Assembly (NCBI GenBank): GCA_944383465.1
Contig: CALWPQ010000001.1
Span: 1-56,800 of the forward strand
DNA length: 56,800 bases
Direction of reading: 5' to 3'
From: an uncultured Clostridia bacterium
GTDB taxonomy: Bacteria; Bacillota; Clostridia; Peptostreptococcales; Anaerovoracaceae
How positions within the stretch are numbered: the first letter of the stretch is position 1; each line of letters begins with the position of its first letter. Made by a program: the position numbers and the translations under genes. Below, piece by piece: positions 26,342 to 35,717 of the stretch. The notes beneath the pieces were generated by a model. It ran no database searches and had not been told where the DNA came from. It was given only the letters and a program-made list of their open reading frames with translations.

Positions 26342-26857
26342 ATGGCAAAAGTTAAAATTACAGAGCTTGCGGAAACTATTCTTTCCGAATTTCTTTCTCA
26401 AAACAAGCTTGAGCTTTATAATGTCGAGTTTGTAAAAGAAGGTAAGGACAGATTTTTAAGAGTATATATAGATAAGGCGCAGGATGCGGAAGATGAATAC
26501 GTAGACACGGACGACTGCGAGCTTGTGAGCCGCTATCTTTCGGAAAAACTGGATGAAGAAGATCCGATAGAGGATAATTACTATCTTGAGGTTTCATCGC
26601 CGGGGCTCGATAGGACGCTTTTTAGAGAAAAAGACTATAAGCGTTTCCGGGGAAATGAAGTGGAGGTGAGTCTCTATATAGCTTATGAGGGAAGAAAAAA
26701 GTATGAGGGAGTACTTATAGACCTTGATAACGGAATACTTTCGCTCGCAGTAACGCCTGATCCGGTAAAAGGAAAGACAAAGGAAAAGAAGGGTCCTGAG
26801 CGCATAGATATTCCTTTTGAAAAAGTGGCAAAGACAAAATTAAAAGTTGTTTTTTAA
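26342..26857 (+). CDS. rimP: ribosome maturation factor RimP
   Basis: 171 residues; assists 30S assembly. N-terminal domain has LYNVEFVKEGKDRFLRVYID and the conserved YLEVSSPGLDRTL; the C-terminal Sm-like domain follows (VEVSLYIAYEGRKKYEGVL, IPFEKVAKTKLKVVF). AAAGGAGGG precedes the ATG. First gene of the nusA-infB cluster. Confidence 0.95.
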   Translation: MAKVKITELAETILSEFLSQNKLELYNVEFVKEGKDRFLRVYIDKAQDAEDEYVDTDDCELVSRYLSEKLDEEDPIEDNYYLEVSSPGLDRTLFREKDYKRFRGNEVEVSLYIAYEGRKKYEGVLIDLDNGILSLAVTPDPVKGKTKEKKGPERIDIPFEKVAKTKLKVVF

Positions 26858-26911
26858 AGGATAATGACAGCGAAGAGTACATTTATTGTTTAAGGAGGAT
26901 AAATAGAGGAA

Positions 26912-28111
26912 ATGAACAGTGAATTTATGATAGCGATTGAAGACCTTGAAAAAGAAAAAGGAATTTCAAAAGATATTTTAATCGAAGCTATCGAATCGGC
27001 ACTTGTATCCGCGTATAAAAAGAATTACGGTACATCCCAGAATGTGCGTGTTGATATCAATCGTGAAACGGGCGATATCAATGTGCTTATGCGTATGGAT
27101 ATAGTCGAGGAAGTAGAGGATGAGCTCTGTCAGATTTCACTTGATGAAGCAAGGGAAATAGATCCGAGATATGAGATCGGAGATGCTGTCGAGTATCAGG
27201 TGACGCCGCGCGATTTCGGCCGTATTGCTGCGCAGACAGCAAAGCAGGTAGTAGTGCAAAGAATAAGAGAAGCCGAACGCGGAATGGTATATGACGATTA
27301 CATTCAGAAGCAGGGTGAGATAATAACGGGTACAGTTGAGAGAATTTCAAACGAAACGCTGTTTATCAATATGGGAAAGACGGAAGGTATACTTTCGGCA
27401 AACGAAAGGGTAAAGGGCGAACACTTTGATGTCAACGAGAGGCTCAAGCTTTATATTATAGACGTGAGAAAGACTAATAAAGGACCGCAGGTATATCTGT
27501 CGCGTTCGCATCCGGGTCTTGTAAAGAAGCTGTTTGAGCTTGAAGTGCCTGAGATTCAGGACGGTGTTGTAGAAATAAAGAGCATTGCCAGAGAAGCGGG
27601 CTCGCGCACAAAAATAGCCGTATATGCAGAGGATCCGAATGTAGATCCTGTAGGTGCATGCGTAGGCCCAAGAGGCGCGCGTGTGCAGGCTGTTGTGGAT
27701 GAAATATTTGGAGAAAAAATTGATATAATAGAGTGGAGCGATATTCCGGAGAAGTTCATAAGCAATGTGCTTGCGCCTGCAAAGGTAGAGCATGTGGTTA
27801 TAAACGAAGATGAGAAATCGGCTATTGTCGTTGTACCGGACTACCAGCTCAGTCTTGCGATTGGAAAAGAAGGTCAGAATGTAAGGCTTGCGGCCAAGCT
27901 TTCGGGCTGGAAGATAGATATAAAGTCGCATACTCAGTACTTTGAAAATGATATAAGCATTGAATATGTTGATGACACAGAAGAGACTGCAATTTCCGAG
28001 AAAGGGGAAGCGCCGGACTCGGAAATTGAGGAGACGGCAGTGGCCGAAACAGGTGCTAAAGAGCAGCAGGAAGAACCTATGACAGAAGAGGATGATACTT
28101 TAGATGAATAA
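26912..28111 (+). CDS. nusA: transcription elongation/termination factor NusA
   Basis: 399 residues. N-terminal RNA-polymerase-binding domain (about 1-125), S1 domain (GEIITGTVERISNETLFINM), and two KH domains (REAGSRTKIAVYA, DPVGACVGPRGARVQAV; then LAIGKEGQNVRLAAKL). An acidic tail of about 45 residues follows. NusA modulates pausing, termination and antitermination. AAGGAGGAT precedes the start. The stop overlaps the ylxR start by eight bases. Confidence 0.97.
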   Translation: MNSEFMIAIEDLEKEKGISKDILIEAIESALVSAYKKNYGTSQNVRVDINRETGDINVLMRMDIVEEVEDELCQISLDEAREIDPRYEIGDAVEYQVTPRDFGRIAAQTAKQVVVQRIREAERGMVYDDYIQKQGEIITGTVERISNETLFINMGKTEGILSANERVKGEHFDVNERLKLYIIDVRKTNKGPQVYLSRSHPGLVKKLFELEVPEIQDGVVEIKSIAREAGSRTKIAVYAEDPNVDPVGACVGPRGARVQAVVDEIFGEKIDIIEWSDIPEKFISNVLAPAKVEHVVINEDEKSAIVVVPDYQLSLAIGKEGQNVRLAAKLSGWKIDIKSHTQYFENDISIEYVDDTEETAISEKGEAPDSEIEETAVAETGAKEQQEEPMTEEDDTLDE

Positions 28112-28373
28112 AAAGATACCTATGAGGAGATGTGTGGGCTGCGGGGAGTCAAAGCCCAAGCAGGAACTTATAAGAATAACGGCGCGGGAAGAGGGCGCGG
28201 TGCCTGATCCTACGGGAAGAGCAAACGGCAGAGGCATATATCTATGCAAGGGAAGTGCGGAATGCTTTGCGGCAGCAAGAAAAAAGAGAGCTATCGCAAG
28301 AGGACTCGGCATAGAGCTTTCTGATAATGACCTTGATGCGCTGGAAAAGGAGCTTGCAAAGTATGAAAAGTAA
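28104..28373 (+). CDS. ylxR: YlxR/RnpM RNA-binding protein
   Basis: An 89-residue DUF448 protein. MRRCVGCGESKPKQELIRI and GRANGRGIYLCKGSAEC carry the family GRGxYLC motif. YlxR was recently linked to RNase P modulation in Bacillus; I recall this as RnpM. Translationally coupled to nusA by overlap. Confidence 0.93.
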   Translation: MNKKIPMRRCVGCGESKPKQELIRITAREEGAVPDPTGRANGRGIYLCKGSAECFAAARKKRAIARGLGIELSDNDLDALEKELAKYEK

Positions 28374-28668
28374 ACTTGAAAGTTATCTCGGCTTTGCACG
28401 GAAATCTGGCAACCTCGTTTTTGGAGCGGGGACATGCGAAGCAAGTATGGCAAAGGACAAGGTGAAGCTGCTCATAATTGCTGAGGATACAGCGGAAAAT
28501 ACGAAGAAGAAGATGATTTCAAAGGCTGAGAGTATGGGCGTGCCATATAGAGTATACGGCAGTGCAGATGAACTTTCGAGGATGACAGGTGCAGCGGGCA
28601 GAAATGTATTTGCCGTGACTGACAGTAACTTTGCGAAAATAATAGATGAACAGATAGGTTTGGAATAG
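28363..28668 (+). CDS. ylxQ: YlxQ, L7Ae-family ribosomal/RNA-binding protein
   Basis: 101 residues of the L7Ae/L30e/S12e fold: [20 protein letters not shown] and [16 protein letters not shown] are typical, ending in [17 protein letters not shown]. The ATG at 28363 is chosen over an upstream in-frame start because AAAAGGAG precedes it and it fits the family N-terminus. It overlaps the end of ylxR by 11 bases. Confidence 0.92.
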   Translation: MKSKLESYLGFARKSGNLVFGAGTCEASMAKDKVKLLIIAEDTAENTKKKMISKAESMGVPYRVYGSADELSRMTGAAGRNVFAVTDSNFAKIIDEQIGLE

Positions 28669-28682
28669 AAGGAGGTGCTCGG

Positions 28683-31514
28683 ATGACAGTGAAAGTAAAC
28701 GAACTTGCAAAAGAGCTTAATATGGAGGCAACAGAACTGCTTGACAGGATAAGAGGAATGGGAATTGCCGCAGAATCCGAAACGAGCGAGATAGGAGATA
28801 TTGACGCAGTGGCGGCAAAAAATACGATACTTAGGAGCAGGTCAGCTTCGGAAACGAAGATAGTAAAAGCTGCTCCGAAAAAAAGCGTTAAGGAAGAGAG
28901 CGAAGAGCCGAAAGTGGTAGTAAAAGCGGCACAGATAAAGCCGCCTGTAAAAAGGCCGGTATCTCAGCAGGCGAGAAATGATGCGGCTAAGACTGCTGCA
29001 GCAGATATAGGCGCAGCGGAAAAGGCGGTGCAGAGACCGACTGTTACGAAACCGGCAGCGTTTGCAAGAGATGGTGAAGTAAGGCGTAAGCCGCCTATAG
29101 GAAAGCCGGTAATTTCAAAAGAGCTCGAAGAGAGAGAAAAGGCGAGAGCTGCGGCTGCGGCGAAGGCGGAAAAGGAAAAAGAAGAAGAAAAGGCTTTGGC
29201 CTTAAAGGCAGAGCAGGAAGCAAAAGCGGCCGAAGCTGCAAAGAAAGCGGAGGAAGCAAAGCAAGCTTCTGTGCCTGCAGCAGCGTCTAAACCGGAGACG
29301 AAAAGTGAAGGCCCAGCTCAGAGAAACGGTGCTGCGAGAGCTGAGGGTACGAAGAGGCAGAATACCCGCGGCGGGGATGCGAGAGACGGAAGAGCAGGCG
29401 GTGACAGAAACCGCGGCCAGTATGGTGAAAAGAGAGAAGGAAAAGAAAGAGACGGCGGCCGGCAGGGAGAGAGAAGACAGGGGATCGCTTCTCGCCAGCA
29501 AGGTCAAGGAAGAATTGGCAGCGGACGGGCAGATAAACCTGATATGGGTATCGCTTCGAGCAAAGCTCATATCAATATGGAAGATAAGAAAAAGGGCGAT
29601 AGGGAAAGAGATAAATTTGCCAAACTCGAAAATGCGGGCAGCAAAGGCAAGAAAAACGCACATCAGGAGCGTTCGCTTGAGAAAGCTCCTAAACCAAAGA
29701 AGCATGTGAAGAAGGAAAAGCAAGTGGAAGAACCGGAAATAAAGATGGAAGAATTACCAGCAGGAACAGTAGTCGTAACAGTACCTATCACAGTTGCAGG
29801 CTTCTGCGAGCAGCTTCAGGTATCGCCTTCGACTGTAATAATGAAGCTCATGAAGCTCGGAATTATGGCCAATATAAATCAGAATCTCGATGAGGATACT
29901 GTTCTCATACTCGCAGAGGAAATAGGGGTTTCGGTTGTTGTCGGCAAAGTTGAAGAGGAAGTTGTTGAAAAAGGCATTGAAATATTTGAAGATAAGGAGG
30001 AAGACCTTAAGCCGAGACCGCCTATTATTACCGTAATGGGGCATGTAGACCACGGCAAGACGTCGCTTCTTGACGCCATAAGAAAGACGAATGTGACGGC
30101 GTCGGAATCCGGCGGTATTACACAGCATATAGGTGCTTCAGAAGTCGTTATAAACGATCAGAAGATCGTGTTCCTCGATACACCGGGACACGAGGCGTTT
30201 ACGGCAATGAGAGCACGAGGCGCGCATGTAACAGATATTGCTGTACTTGTAGTAGCCGCGGACGATAGTGTAAAGCCGCAGACGATAGAATCAATAAGCC
30301 ACGCTAAAGCAGCGGGCGTGCCTATTATCGTGGCTATAAACAAGATAGATAAACCGGGAGCAAATCCTGACAGAGTAAAGCAGGATCTTACCGAGCACGG
30401 CATTCTCGTTGAGGAATGGGGCGGAGATACTATCTGCGTGCCGGTATCGGCAAAGACGGGCGAGGGTATAGTAAACCTGCTGGAAATGATACTTCTGCAG
30501 GCGGAAGTGCTTGAACTTAAAGCAAATCCTAACAGGCTGGCGCTCGGTACGGTTATCGAAGCGAGACTCGATAAAGCAAAAGGACCTGTGGCCACGCTGC
30601 TTGTGCTCAACGGTACGCTTCAGAGCGGTATGTCCGTTGTAGCGGGTACTTGTTCGGGCAGAATCAGGCTGATGACAAACTATAAAGGCGAGACAATCAA
30701 GAAAGCAGGTCCGGCAACGGCTGTCGAAATTCTCGGACTTACGGATGTTCCGGAAGCGGGTGACGAATTCAACGCGGTTAAGGAAGACAAGGTGGCAAGA
30801 GAGATTGCGGAAAACAGAAAGATGAAGCTCAGAGAAGAGGTGCTGGCGAGAAATGCAAGTACGACGCTCGAAGCTCTCTTTAGTCAGATACAGGAAGGCG
30901 AAGTCAAGGAACTCAACCTCATCATCAAGGGCGATGTGATGGGCTCTGTCGGCGCGATTGTTGCTTCACTTGAAAAACTCAAGAACGAAAATGTAAGAGT
31001 TAAGATAATTCATACGGGCGTAGGTACGGTAACAGAGTCGGATGTAATGCTGGCGGGCACTTCGGACGCCGTTATCATAGGATTTAACGTCAGACCTTCG
31101 GCTGCCGTAACGGCTATGGCGGACAGAGACGGTGTGGAAATAAGGACGTACAGAGTAATCTACGACGTCATAGATGATGTAGAAGCCGCTATGAAGGGTA
31201 TGCTCGATCCTGAATACAAAGAAGTAATTTTGGGTAATGTAGAAATCAGAAACACATTTAAGGTTCCTGGTGTCGGTATTGTTGGCGGAGCATATGTAAC
31301 TGACGGTAAAGTTGTGAGAAATGCGGAAGTAAGGCTCGTAAGGGACGGTATTGTAATTCACGAAGGCAAGATTTCATCTCTCAAGCGTTTTAAAGACGAT
31401 GCAAAAGAAGTAGCACAGGGATATGAATGCGGTATCGGCATCGAGAATTACAACGACATCAAGGAAGGTGACATTATAGAGTGCTTCCAAATGGAGGAAA
31501 TAAAGAGAGGCTAA
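28683..31514 (+). CDS. infB: translation initiation factor IF-2
   Basis: 943 residues. An N-terminal IF2_N subdomain ([19 protein letters not shown]) leads into a linker of about 300 residues rich in Ala/Lys/Glu and then in Arg/Gly (about 205-290). A second IF2_N-like part ([20 protein letters not shown]) precedes the GTPase: GHVDHGKTS from about residue 452, [15 protein letters not shown] and NKID. Domains II-IV follow. It delivers initiator tRNA to the 30S subunit. AAGGAGGTG gives a strong ribosome site. Confidence 0.97.
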   Translation: MTVKVNELAKELNMEATELLDRIRGMGIAAESETSEIGDIDAVAAKNTILRSRSASETKIVKAAPKKSVKEESEEPKVVVKAAQIKPPVKRPVSQQARNDAAKTAAADIGAAEKAVQRPTVTKPAAFARDGEVRRKPPIGKPVISKELEEREKARAAAAAKAEKEKEEEKALALKAEQEAKAAEAAKKAEEAKQASVPAAASKPETKSEGPAQRNGAARAEGTKRQNTRGGDARDGRAGGDRNRGQYGEKREGKERDGGRQGERRQGIASRQQGQGRIGSGRADKPDMGIASSKAHINMEDKKKGDRERDKFAKLENAGSKGKKNAHQERSLEKAPKPKKHVKKEKQVEEPEIKMEELPAGTVVVTVPITVAGFCEQLQVSPSTVIMKLMKLGIMANINQNLDEDTVLILAEEIGVSVVVGKVEEEVVEKGIEIFEDKEEDLKPRPPIITVMGHVDHGKTSLLDAIRKTNVTASESGGITQHIGASEVVINDQKIVFLDTPGHEAFTAMRARGAHVTDIAVLVVAADDSVKPQTIESISHAKAAGVPIIVAINKIDKPGANPDRVKQDLTEHGILVEEWGGDTICVPVSAKTGEGIVNLLEMILLQAEVLELKANPNRLALGTVIEARLDKAKGPVATLLVLNGTLQSGMSVVAGTCSGRIRLMTNYKGETIKKAGPATAVEILGLTDVPEAGDEFNAVKEDKVAREIAENRKMKLREEVLARNASTTLEALFSQIQEGEVKELNLIIKGDVMGSVGAIVASLEKLKNENVRVKIIHTGVGTVTESDVMLAGTSDAVIIGFNVRPSAAVTAMADRDGVEIRTYRVIYDVIDDVEAAMKGMLDPEYKEVILGNVEIRNTFKVPGVGIVGGAYVTDGKVVRNAEVRLVRDGIVIHEGKISSLKRFKDDAKEVAQGYECGIGIENYNDIKEGDIIECFQMEEIKRG

Positions 31515-31517
31515 AAT

Positions 31518-31970
31518 ATGGGTAAAGGTTACAGAAGCGGCAGGCTCGGAGAAGAGATTAAGAAGATTATTTCTTCGATGCTGCTGCGTGAGATAAAGGA
31601 CCCAAAGCTGCTTGAAAGTATGGTAAGCGTTTCTGCTGTCGAGGTGACAAACGACGGTAGCTACGCTACCGTGTATATTTCTGTGCTCGGCACGGGAAAA
31701 GGCGGATTTGCGACTGATGAGGAAAAGGAAGAGATCATTCAGGCTTTCGGCAGGGCAAAGGGTCTCATAAAGAGGGAAATAGGAAAGAATATAAAGCTTA
31801 GGCATATTCCGGAGTTGATTTTTAAAATCGACAATTCGATGGAGTACGGCATCAAGATGTCGAGCCTGATAGACGGACTCGGCATAGATAGTTACAGGAG
31901 CGATGAAGAAGAATACGCGGCTGGCAGCCTGGAAACTTCGGAAATAGACGATATAATGAAAGATTTATAG
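31518..31970 (+). CDS. rbfA: ribosome-binding factor A
   Basis: 150 residues, slightly longer than the usual 115-130 because of an acidic C-terminal tail. Family marks: RLGEEIKKIISSMLLREIKD, VSVSAVEVTNDGSYATVYIS, and LRHIPELIFKIDNSMEYG. It matures the 5' end of 16S rRNA in 30S assembly. Three bases after infB. Confidence 0.95.
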   Translation: MGKGYRSGRLGEEIKKIISSMLLREIKDPKLLESMVSVSAVEVTNDGSYATVYISVLGTGKGGFATDEEKEEIIQAFGRAKGLIKREIGKNIKLRHIPELIFKIDNSMEYGIKMSSLIDGLGIDSYRSDEEEYAAGSLETSEIDDIMKDL

Positions 31971-31991
31971 AGTCGATAAGCGGCAGAAGCT

Positions 31992-33089
31992 TTGGAACAG
32001 CAGATTGCAGAAAAAGTTATGGACACATTAAGAAAAATAGCGGAAACGCTTTATGAAAAAAACAGTATATTTATTTTTCCACACGTGAATATGGACGGTG
32101 ATGCGCTCGGTTCATCTTCTGCGCTTTGCAGTGCATTGCGAAAGCTTGGAAAAACGGCGTATATTCTGACAGAGGATGATACGGCATATAATATCAGGTT
32201 TTTGGACAGAGGTTACTGCGTAAGAGTTGACTGTGCCGGACTGCAGGTGTGCGGTTGTGCGAGCGAAAATGGCGGTTCTGAGAATAGAGCTGCTGTGGAT
32301 ATAGCGAGCATAATGGCAGCAATAGGCGCACCGGATGTATGCATTTGTGTGGATTGCGGCAGCACCGACAGATTTGCGGCGCGGGCGGGTATTTTTGCGC
32401 TCGGCGCTATGAGTATGTGTATAGACCATCATGTAACGTCAAAGCCGATCTTTGATATGAATTATATCGACGGCGGAGCTGCTGCGACGGGTGAAATCGT
32501 GTACGATTTGATAAAGGAGCTTGAGACTGTTTCGGGCTGCGCGCTTCTCGATAAGGAAATCGGAGAAGCAGTATTTGCGGCGATAGCAACTGATACGGGA
32601 AATTTTCAGTATTCAAATACGACGGCAAAGAGTCACAGAATTGCGGCAGAGCTGCTTGAACTTGGCACGGACGAAAACAGTGTGTGCATAAAGATTTATC
32701 AGAATGCTAAGATTTCAGGGATCAGGCTCAACGCAGCGGCAGTGAACAAGATGAAGCTTTTTGCGGGTGGGGAAGCTGCTGTAGCTGTGGTTACGCAGGA
32801 GCTTCTTACTTTCTGTGATGCAGAAATGAGCGAAGCTGACGGTATAGTAGAGACGATGAGGAATATACGCGGAGTGGAAATTTCTGTTCTCCTCAAGGAA
32901 TATAAAACCGATGAAGTCAAAGTGAGCATGCGGGCGAAGGCATACGCGAATGTAGCCGCTGTGGCAGCAAAGTTTGGCGGCGGCGGGCACATAAGAGCTG
33001 CTGGCTGCACTCTTAAAATGAACGTTTCGGAAGCAGAGAAGGTTATGATGGAAGCTGTTTCCGAGGCTCTCCGAAAGGAAACGGAATGA
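31992..33089 (+). CDS. nrnA: DHH-family phosphoesterase NrnA (oligoribonuclease/pAp phosphatase)
   Basis: 365 residues. DHH motif I HVNMDGDALGSS, motif III CIDHHVTSK, and DHHA1 domain end FGGGGHIRAAGC are present. The enzyme degrades short RNAs and pAp. About 25-30 residues between FLDRGY and APDVCICVDCG are longer than in Bacillus NrnA and contain four cysteines and a Ser/Asn/Gly run. The TTG at 31992 is tentative since its ribosome site is poor; ATG 32019 is an alternative. Stop and truB start overlap (ATGA). Confidence 0.88.
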   Translation: MEQQIAEKVMDTLRKIAETLYEKNSIFIFPHVNMDGDALGSSSALCSALRKLGKTAYILTEDDTAYNIRFLDRGYCVRVDCAGLQVCGCASENGGSENRAAVDIASIMAAIGAPDVCICVDCGSTDRFAARAGIFALGAMSMCIDHHVTSKPIFDMNYIDGGAAATGEIVYDLIKELETVSGCALLDKEIGEAVFAAIATDTGNFQYSNTTAKSHRIAAELLELGTDENSVCIKIYQNAKISGIRLNAAAVNKMKLFAGGEAAVAVVTQELLTFCDAEMSEADGIVETMRNIRGVEISVLLKEYKTDEVKVSMRAKAYANVAAVAAKFGGGGHIRAAGCTLKMNVSEAEKVMMEAVSEALRKETE

Positions 33090-34183
33090 TAAAAGAAGGC
33101 ATAATAAATATCAACAAACCGGCAGGAATGACATCGCATGACTGCATATATGCCGTGCGTCGTCTTGTAGATATAAAAAGAGTAGGACACACGGGCACGC
33201 TTGATCCTAATGCGACAGGAGTACTTCCCATATGTATAGGAAGCTGCGCAAGGATCGCAGAGTATACGGAGATTGATATTAAAGAATACGACTGTACAAT
33301 GACGCTCGGAATAGTGACAGATACACAGGACATTTGGGGCGAGGTGCTTTTAAATGAGCGTGATGAGCTTTTCGCCGGCAGGCTTGCTGTGACGGAGAGT
33401 GATATACGCGCTGCATTTTCAGAATTTTCGGGTGTGATAGAGCAGTATCCGCCTAAATACTCTGCCGTGCGCTATGGAGGAAAAAGGCTCTATGAATATG
33501 CACGTGAAGGACGCGATATTGAGATAAAATCACGCCGCGTGTACATAGAAAGCATAGATATCAAATATATCGATCTTTCGCTATTTACAGTGAACTTTTC
33601 CGTAAGGTGCGGAAAAGGTACCTACATCCGCACTATATGCAATGATATCGGAGAAAAGCTCGGATGCGGCGCAGTAATGAGCGCACTGACGCGCACTAAG
33701 AGCGGAAGCTTTGAAATTGCTGACGCAGTGGACTTTTCGTATCTCAAAGAGCTGACAGGAAAAAAAGGTGCGCCGGAATTTGAGGAGCTTGTGAACTCCT
33801 TGATTTTGCCCGCTGATTATCCGCTTACTGCGTTTGGCCGTGCCGAAATTAAAACAGCTGATCGTGCAAGGTGGTTTGTGAACGGAGGTCATATAAAGCT
33901 TACGGAAACGGATATAAAACGCTGGCCAAAATATAAAAACGAGGAACCGCCGTTTGCAATAAGGCGGGAGTATAAGGACGCGTATTGCGTGTATGGAAAG
34001 CTTTCAGGTGATGACGGCAGCGTGCATTCCGGAAGCGCAAGCCTTAGTGAAAGAGCTGAACACGGCGAAGTACGAAGCGCAGAAAACGCATCGCTCGTAT
34101 TCCTCGGTGTTGCATTTTATAATTACGACTACAAAAAACTTGTCGCAGACAAGATTTTCAGGAGAACAGATGAAGGTATTTAA
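33086..34183 (+). CDS. truB: tRNA pseudouridine-55 synthase
   Basis: TruB forms pseudouridine 55 in the T loop of tRNAs. KEGIININKPAGMTSHDCIY and the catalytic Asp in VGHTGTLDPNATGVLP are present, with YPPKYSAVRYGGKRLYEYAR and GTYIRTICNDIGEKLG. The C-terminus is about 60 residues longer than usual and includes a Gly/Ser/Glu-rich stretch (about residues 308-335) before a final hydrophobic strand (SLVFLGVAFYNYDY). The last 14 bases overlap ribF. Confidence 0.95.
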   Translation: MIKEGIININKPAGMTSHDCIYAVRRLVDIKRVGHTGTLDPNATGVLPICIGSCARIAEYTEIDIKEYDCTMTLGIVTDTQDIWGEVLLNERDELFAGRLAVTESDIRAAFSEFSGVIEQYPPKYSAVRYGGKRLYEYAREGRDIEIKSRRVYIESIDIKYIDLSLFTVNFSVRCGKGTYIRTICNDIGEKLGCGAVMSALTRTKSGSFEIADAVDFSYLKELTGKKGAPEFEELVNSLILPADYPLTAFGRAEIKTADRARWFVNGGHIKLTETDIKRWPKYKNEEPPFAIRREYKDAYCVYGKLSGDDGSVHSGSASLSERAEHGEVRSAENASLVFLGVAFYNYDYKKLVADKIFRRTDEGI

Positions 34184-35105
34184 CAGTCTTGATGAAATAA
34201 ATAATGTGGAGCCGACTGTAACGGCGCTCGGTAATTTTGATGGTATACATAAAGGGCATCGCGAGTTGATAAGCCTTGCTGTAGCAGAAGCTCGGAAAGC
34301 GGGGCTTATGAGTGCAGTGTTCACTTTTTCTACTCATCCGCGCAACGCATTTGGCAGAAATGCTGTGAAAAATATAATAAGCGCTGAGGAAAAAGCGCAG
34401 ATTATAGCTGATCTCGGCGTGGATTATTTATTTAATCTGCCGTTTGCAGATGAAATTCGTACGCTTTCACCAAGCGAATTTATAGACAGGCTTCTTATAG
34501 AGAAATTCAATATGAAAGAAGGCTTTTGCGGCTTTAATTATACTTTCGGTTATAAAGCGGAAGGAACGCCCGAGATGCTCAAAGCAGAAGGCGCAGAAAA
34601 AGGCTTTAAAATTCATGTGCTCGAGCCGTATACGGTGGACGGCGAAGTTGTGAGCAGCACGCTCATAAGAAAAATAATTGAAAAGGGAGAGGTTGAGCTT
34701 TGCCGCAAGTATATGGATAGAAACTTTGCCGCAGGCGGTGTAGTTATAGAGGGCAACCGTCTTGGAGGGACAACTTTAGGCTTTCCGACCGCCAACATAA
34801 ATATCGACGAAAGTATGATACTGCCGCCAAACGGCGTATATATAACAAAAACGCTTTGGCGCGGAGCGTGGTATCCGAGTATCACGAATGTCGGCAATAA
34901 GCCGACGATAGGCGAATATGCCAAGAATATGGAGACGCATATACTTGATACCGAGTTTAACAGAGATTTATACGGCGAAATATTACGTGTGGAATTTCTT
35001 AAAAAGCTGCGCGACGAAAAGAAATTTGATTCACTCGACGCGCTTCGCGATGAAATTGCGAGAAACTGTGATGTCGCGCGCGCGTATCATCTGCAAACAA
35101 AGTAA
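34170..35105 (+). CDS. ribF: bifunctional riboflavin kinase/FAD synthetase
   Basis: 311 residues. Nucleotidyltransferase half: LGNFDGIHKGHREL with its GIHKGH motif, FSTHPRNAF, FGFNYTFGY-like segment FCGFNYTFGYKAEG, SSTLIR. Riboflavin-kinase half: GFPTANINIDES, PPNGVYIT, SITNVGNKPT and METHILD. Makes FMN and FAD. ATG 34170 is chosen: AGGAGAAC is just upstream and lies within the truB end, so the two are coupled; longer in-frame starts have no homology. Confidence 0.95.
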   Translation: MKVFNSLDEINNVEPTVTALGNFDGIHKGHRELISLAVAEARKAGLMSAVFTFSTHPRNAFGRNAVKNIISAEEKAQIIADLGVDYLFNLPFADEIRTLSPSEFIDRLLIEKFNMKEGFCGFNYTFGYKAEGTPEMLKAEGAEKGFKIHVLEPYTVDGEVVSSTLIRKIIEKGEVELCRKYMDRNFAAGGVVIEGNRLGGTTLGFPTANINIDESMILPPNGVYITKTLWRGAWYPSITNVGNKPTIGEYAKNMETHILDTEFNRDLYGEILRVEFLKKLRDEKKFDSLDALRDEIARNCDVARAYHLQTK

Positions 35106-35126
35106 AAAGAATTTTATACAAAACCC

Positions 35127-35156
35127 TTTACAAATAGTACTTTTCCGTGGTATTAT
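35127..35156 (+). promoter_or_regulatory. sigma-A promoter of rpsO
   Basis: TTTACA at 35127-35132 and TATTAT at 35151-35156, 18-base spacer. Confidence 0.65.
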
Positions 35157-35165
35157 AGATTGTTA

Positions 35166-35216
35166 ATACCTCTGCTGAGTCACAAGACGCTCCGACTTTG
35201 ACCCGGAAGAGGCGTA
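35166..35216 (+). promoter_or_regulatory. possible S15-binding leader of rpsO
   Basis: An RNA leader lies between the promoter and the gene. CCTCT (35169-35173) can pair with AGAGG (35208-35212) and GTCA (35179-35182) with TGAC (35199-35202), giving a nested fold. rpsO leaders are autoregulated by S15 in several bacteria. Assignment to a known leader class is not certain. Confidence 0.35.
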
Positions 35217-35239
35217 TAATAAGAAAAGGAGAAAAAGAA

Positions 35240-35506
35240 ATGATTGATCAGGCAAAAAAACTTGAAATTATCAAAGAGTATCAGACAAAAGAGGGAGACA
35301 CAGGTTCTCCGGAGGTGCAGGTAGCAATTCTTACTTACAGGATTAACGATCTTAACGAGCACCTTAAAATTCATAAAAAAGATCACCATTCGAGAAGAGG
35401 ACTTCTCAAGATGGTAGGTCAGAGAAGAAATCTTCTTAATTACCTGAAGAACAAGGATATTGAAAGATACAGAAATCTTATTGCTCGTCTGGGATTAAGA
35501 AAGTAA
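35240..35506 (+). CDS. rpsO: 30S ribosomal protein S15
   Basis: 88 residues. [20 protein letters not shown], the [20 protein letters not shown] helix pair and [13 protein letters not shown] at the end are typical. ATG 35240 matches the family start and has AAAGGAG at the right distance; an upstream in-frame frame would add 14 basic residues. S15 binds 16S rRNA and nucleates the platform. Confidence 0.97.
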   Translation: MIDQAKKLEIIKEYQTKEGDTGSPEVQVAILTYRINDLNEHLKIHKKDHHSRRGLLKMVGQRRNLLNYLKNKDIERYRNLIARLGLRK

Positions 35507-35529
35507 TTAAAAATTACGAAACGAAATTT

Positions 35530-35560
35530 AAGCGAGGCCGAAATAACCTCGCTTTTATTT
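35530..35560 (+). terminator. intrinsic terminator after rpsO
   Basis: AAGCGAGG and CCTCGCTT arms with a short loop and a TTTTATTT tail. Confidence 0.85.
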
Positions 35561-35717
35561 ATAAGCAGGGCAGTTTTAAACTGCATAGTTTGTGAAGTTG
35601 ATTCAGATAAAGACAGATGTGTAAAGACAGTTCATATTGTCGGTCAAGCTGCTTTAGGCTGAATTTACGGTATAAAAAGGAAAAATAGAAAGAATAAACA
35701 GGAGGTAGTTGTTTATT

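Noticed and set aside
35570..35585. GCAGTTTTAAACTGC palindrome before pnp
   Set aside because: Could be an RNase site in a PNPase-controlled leader, but nothing beyond the palindrome supports it.
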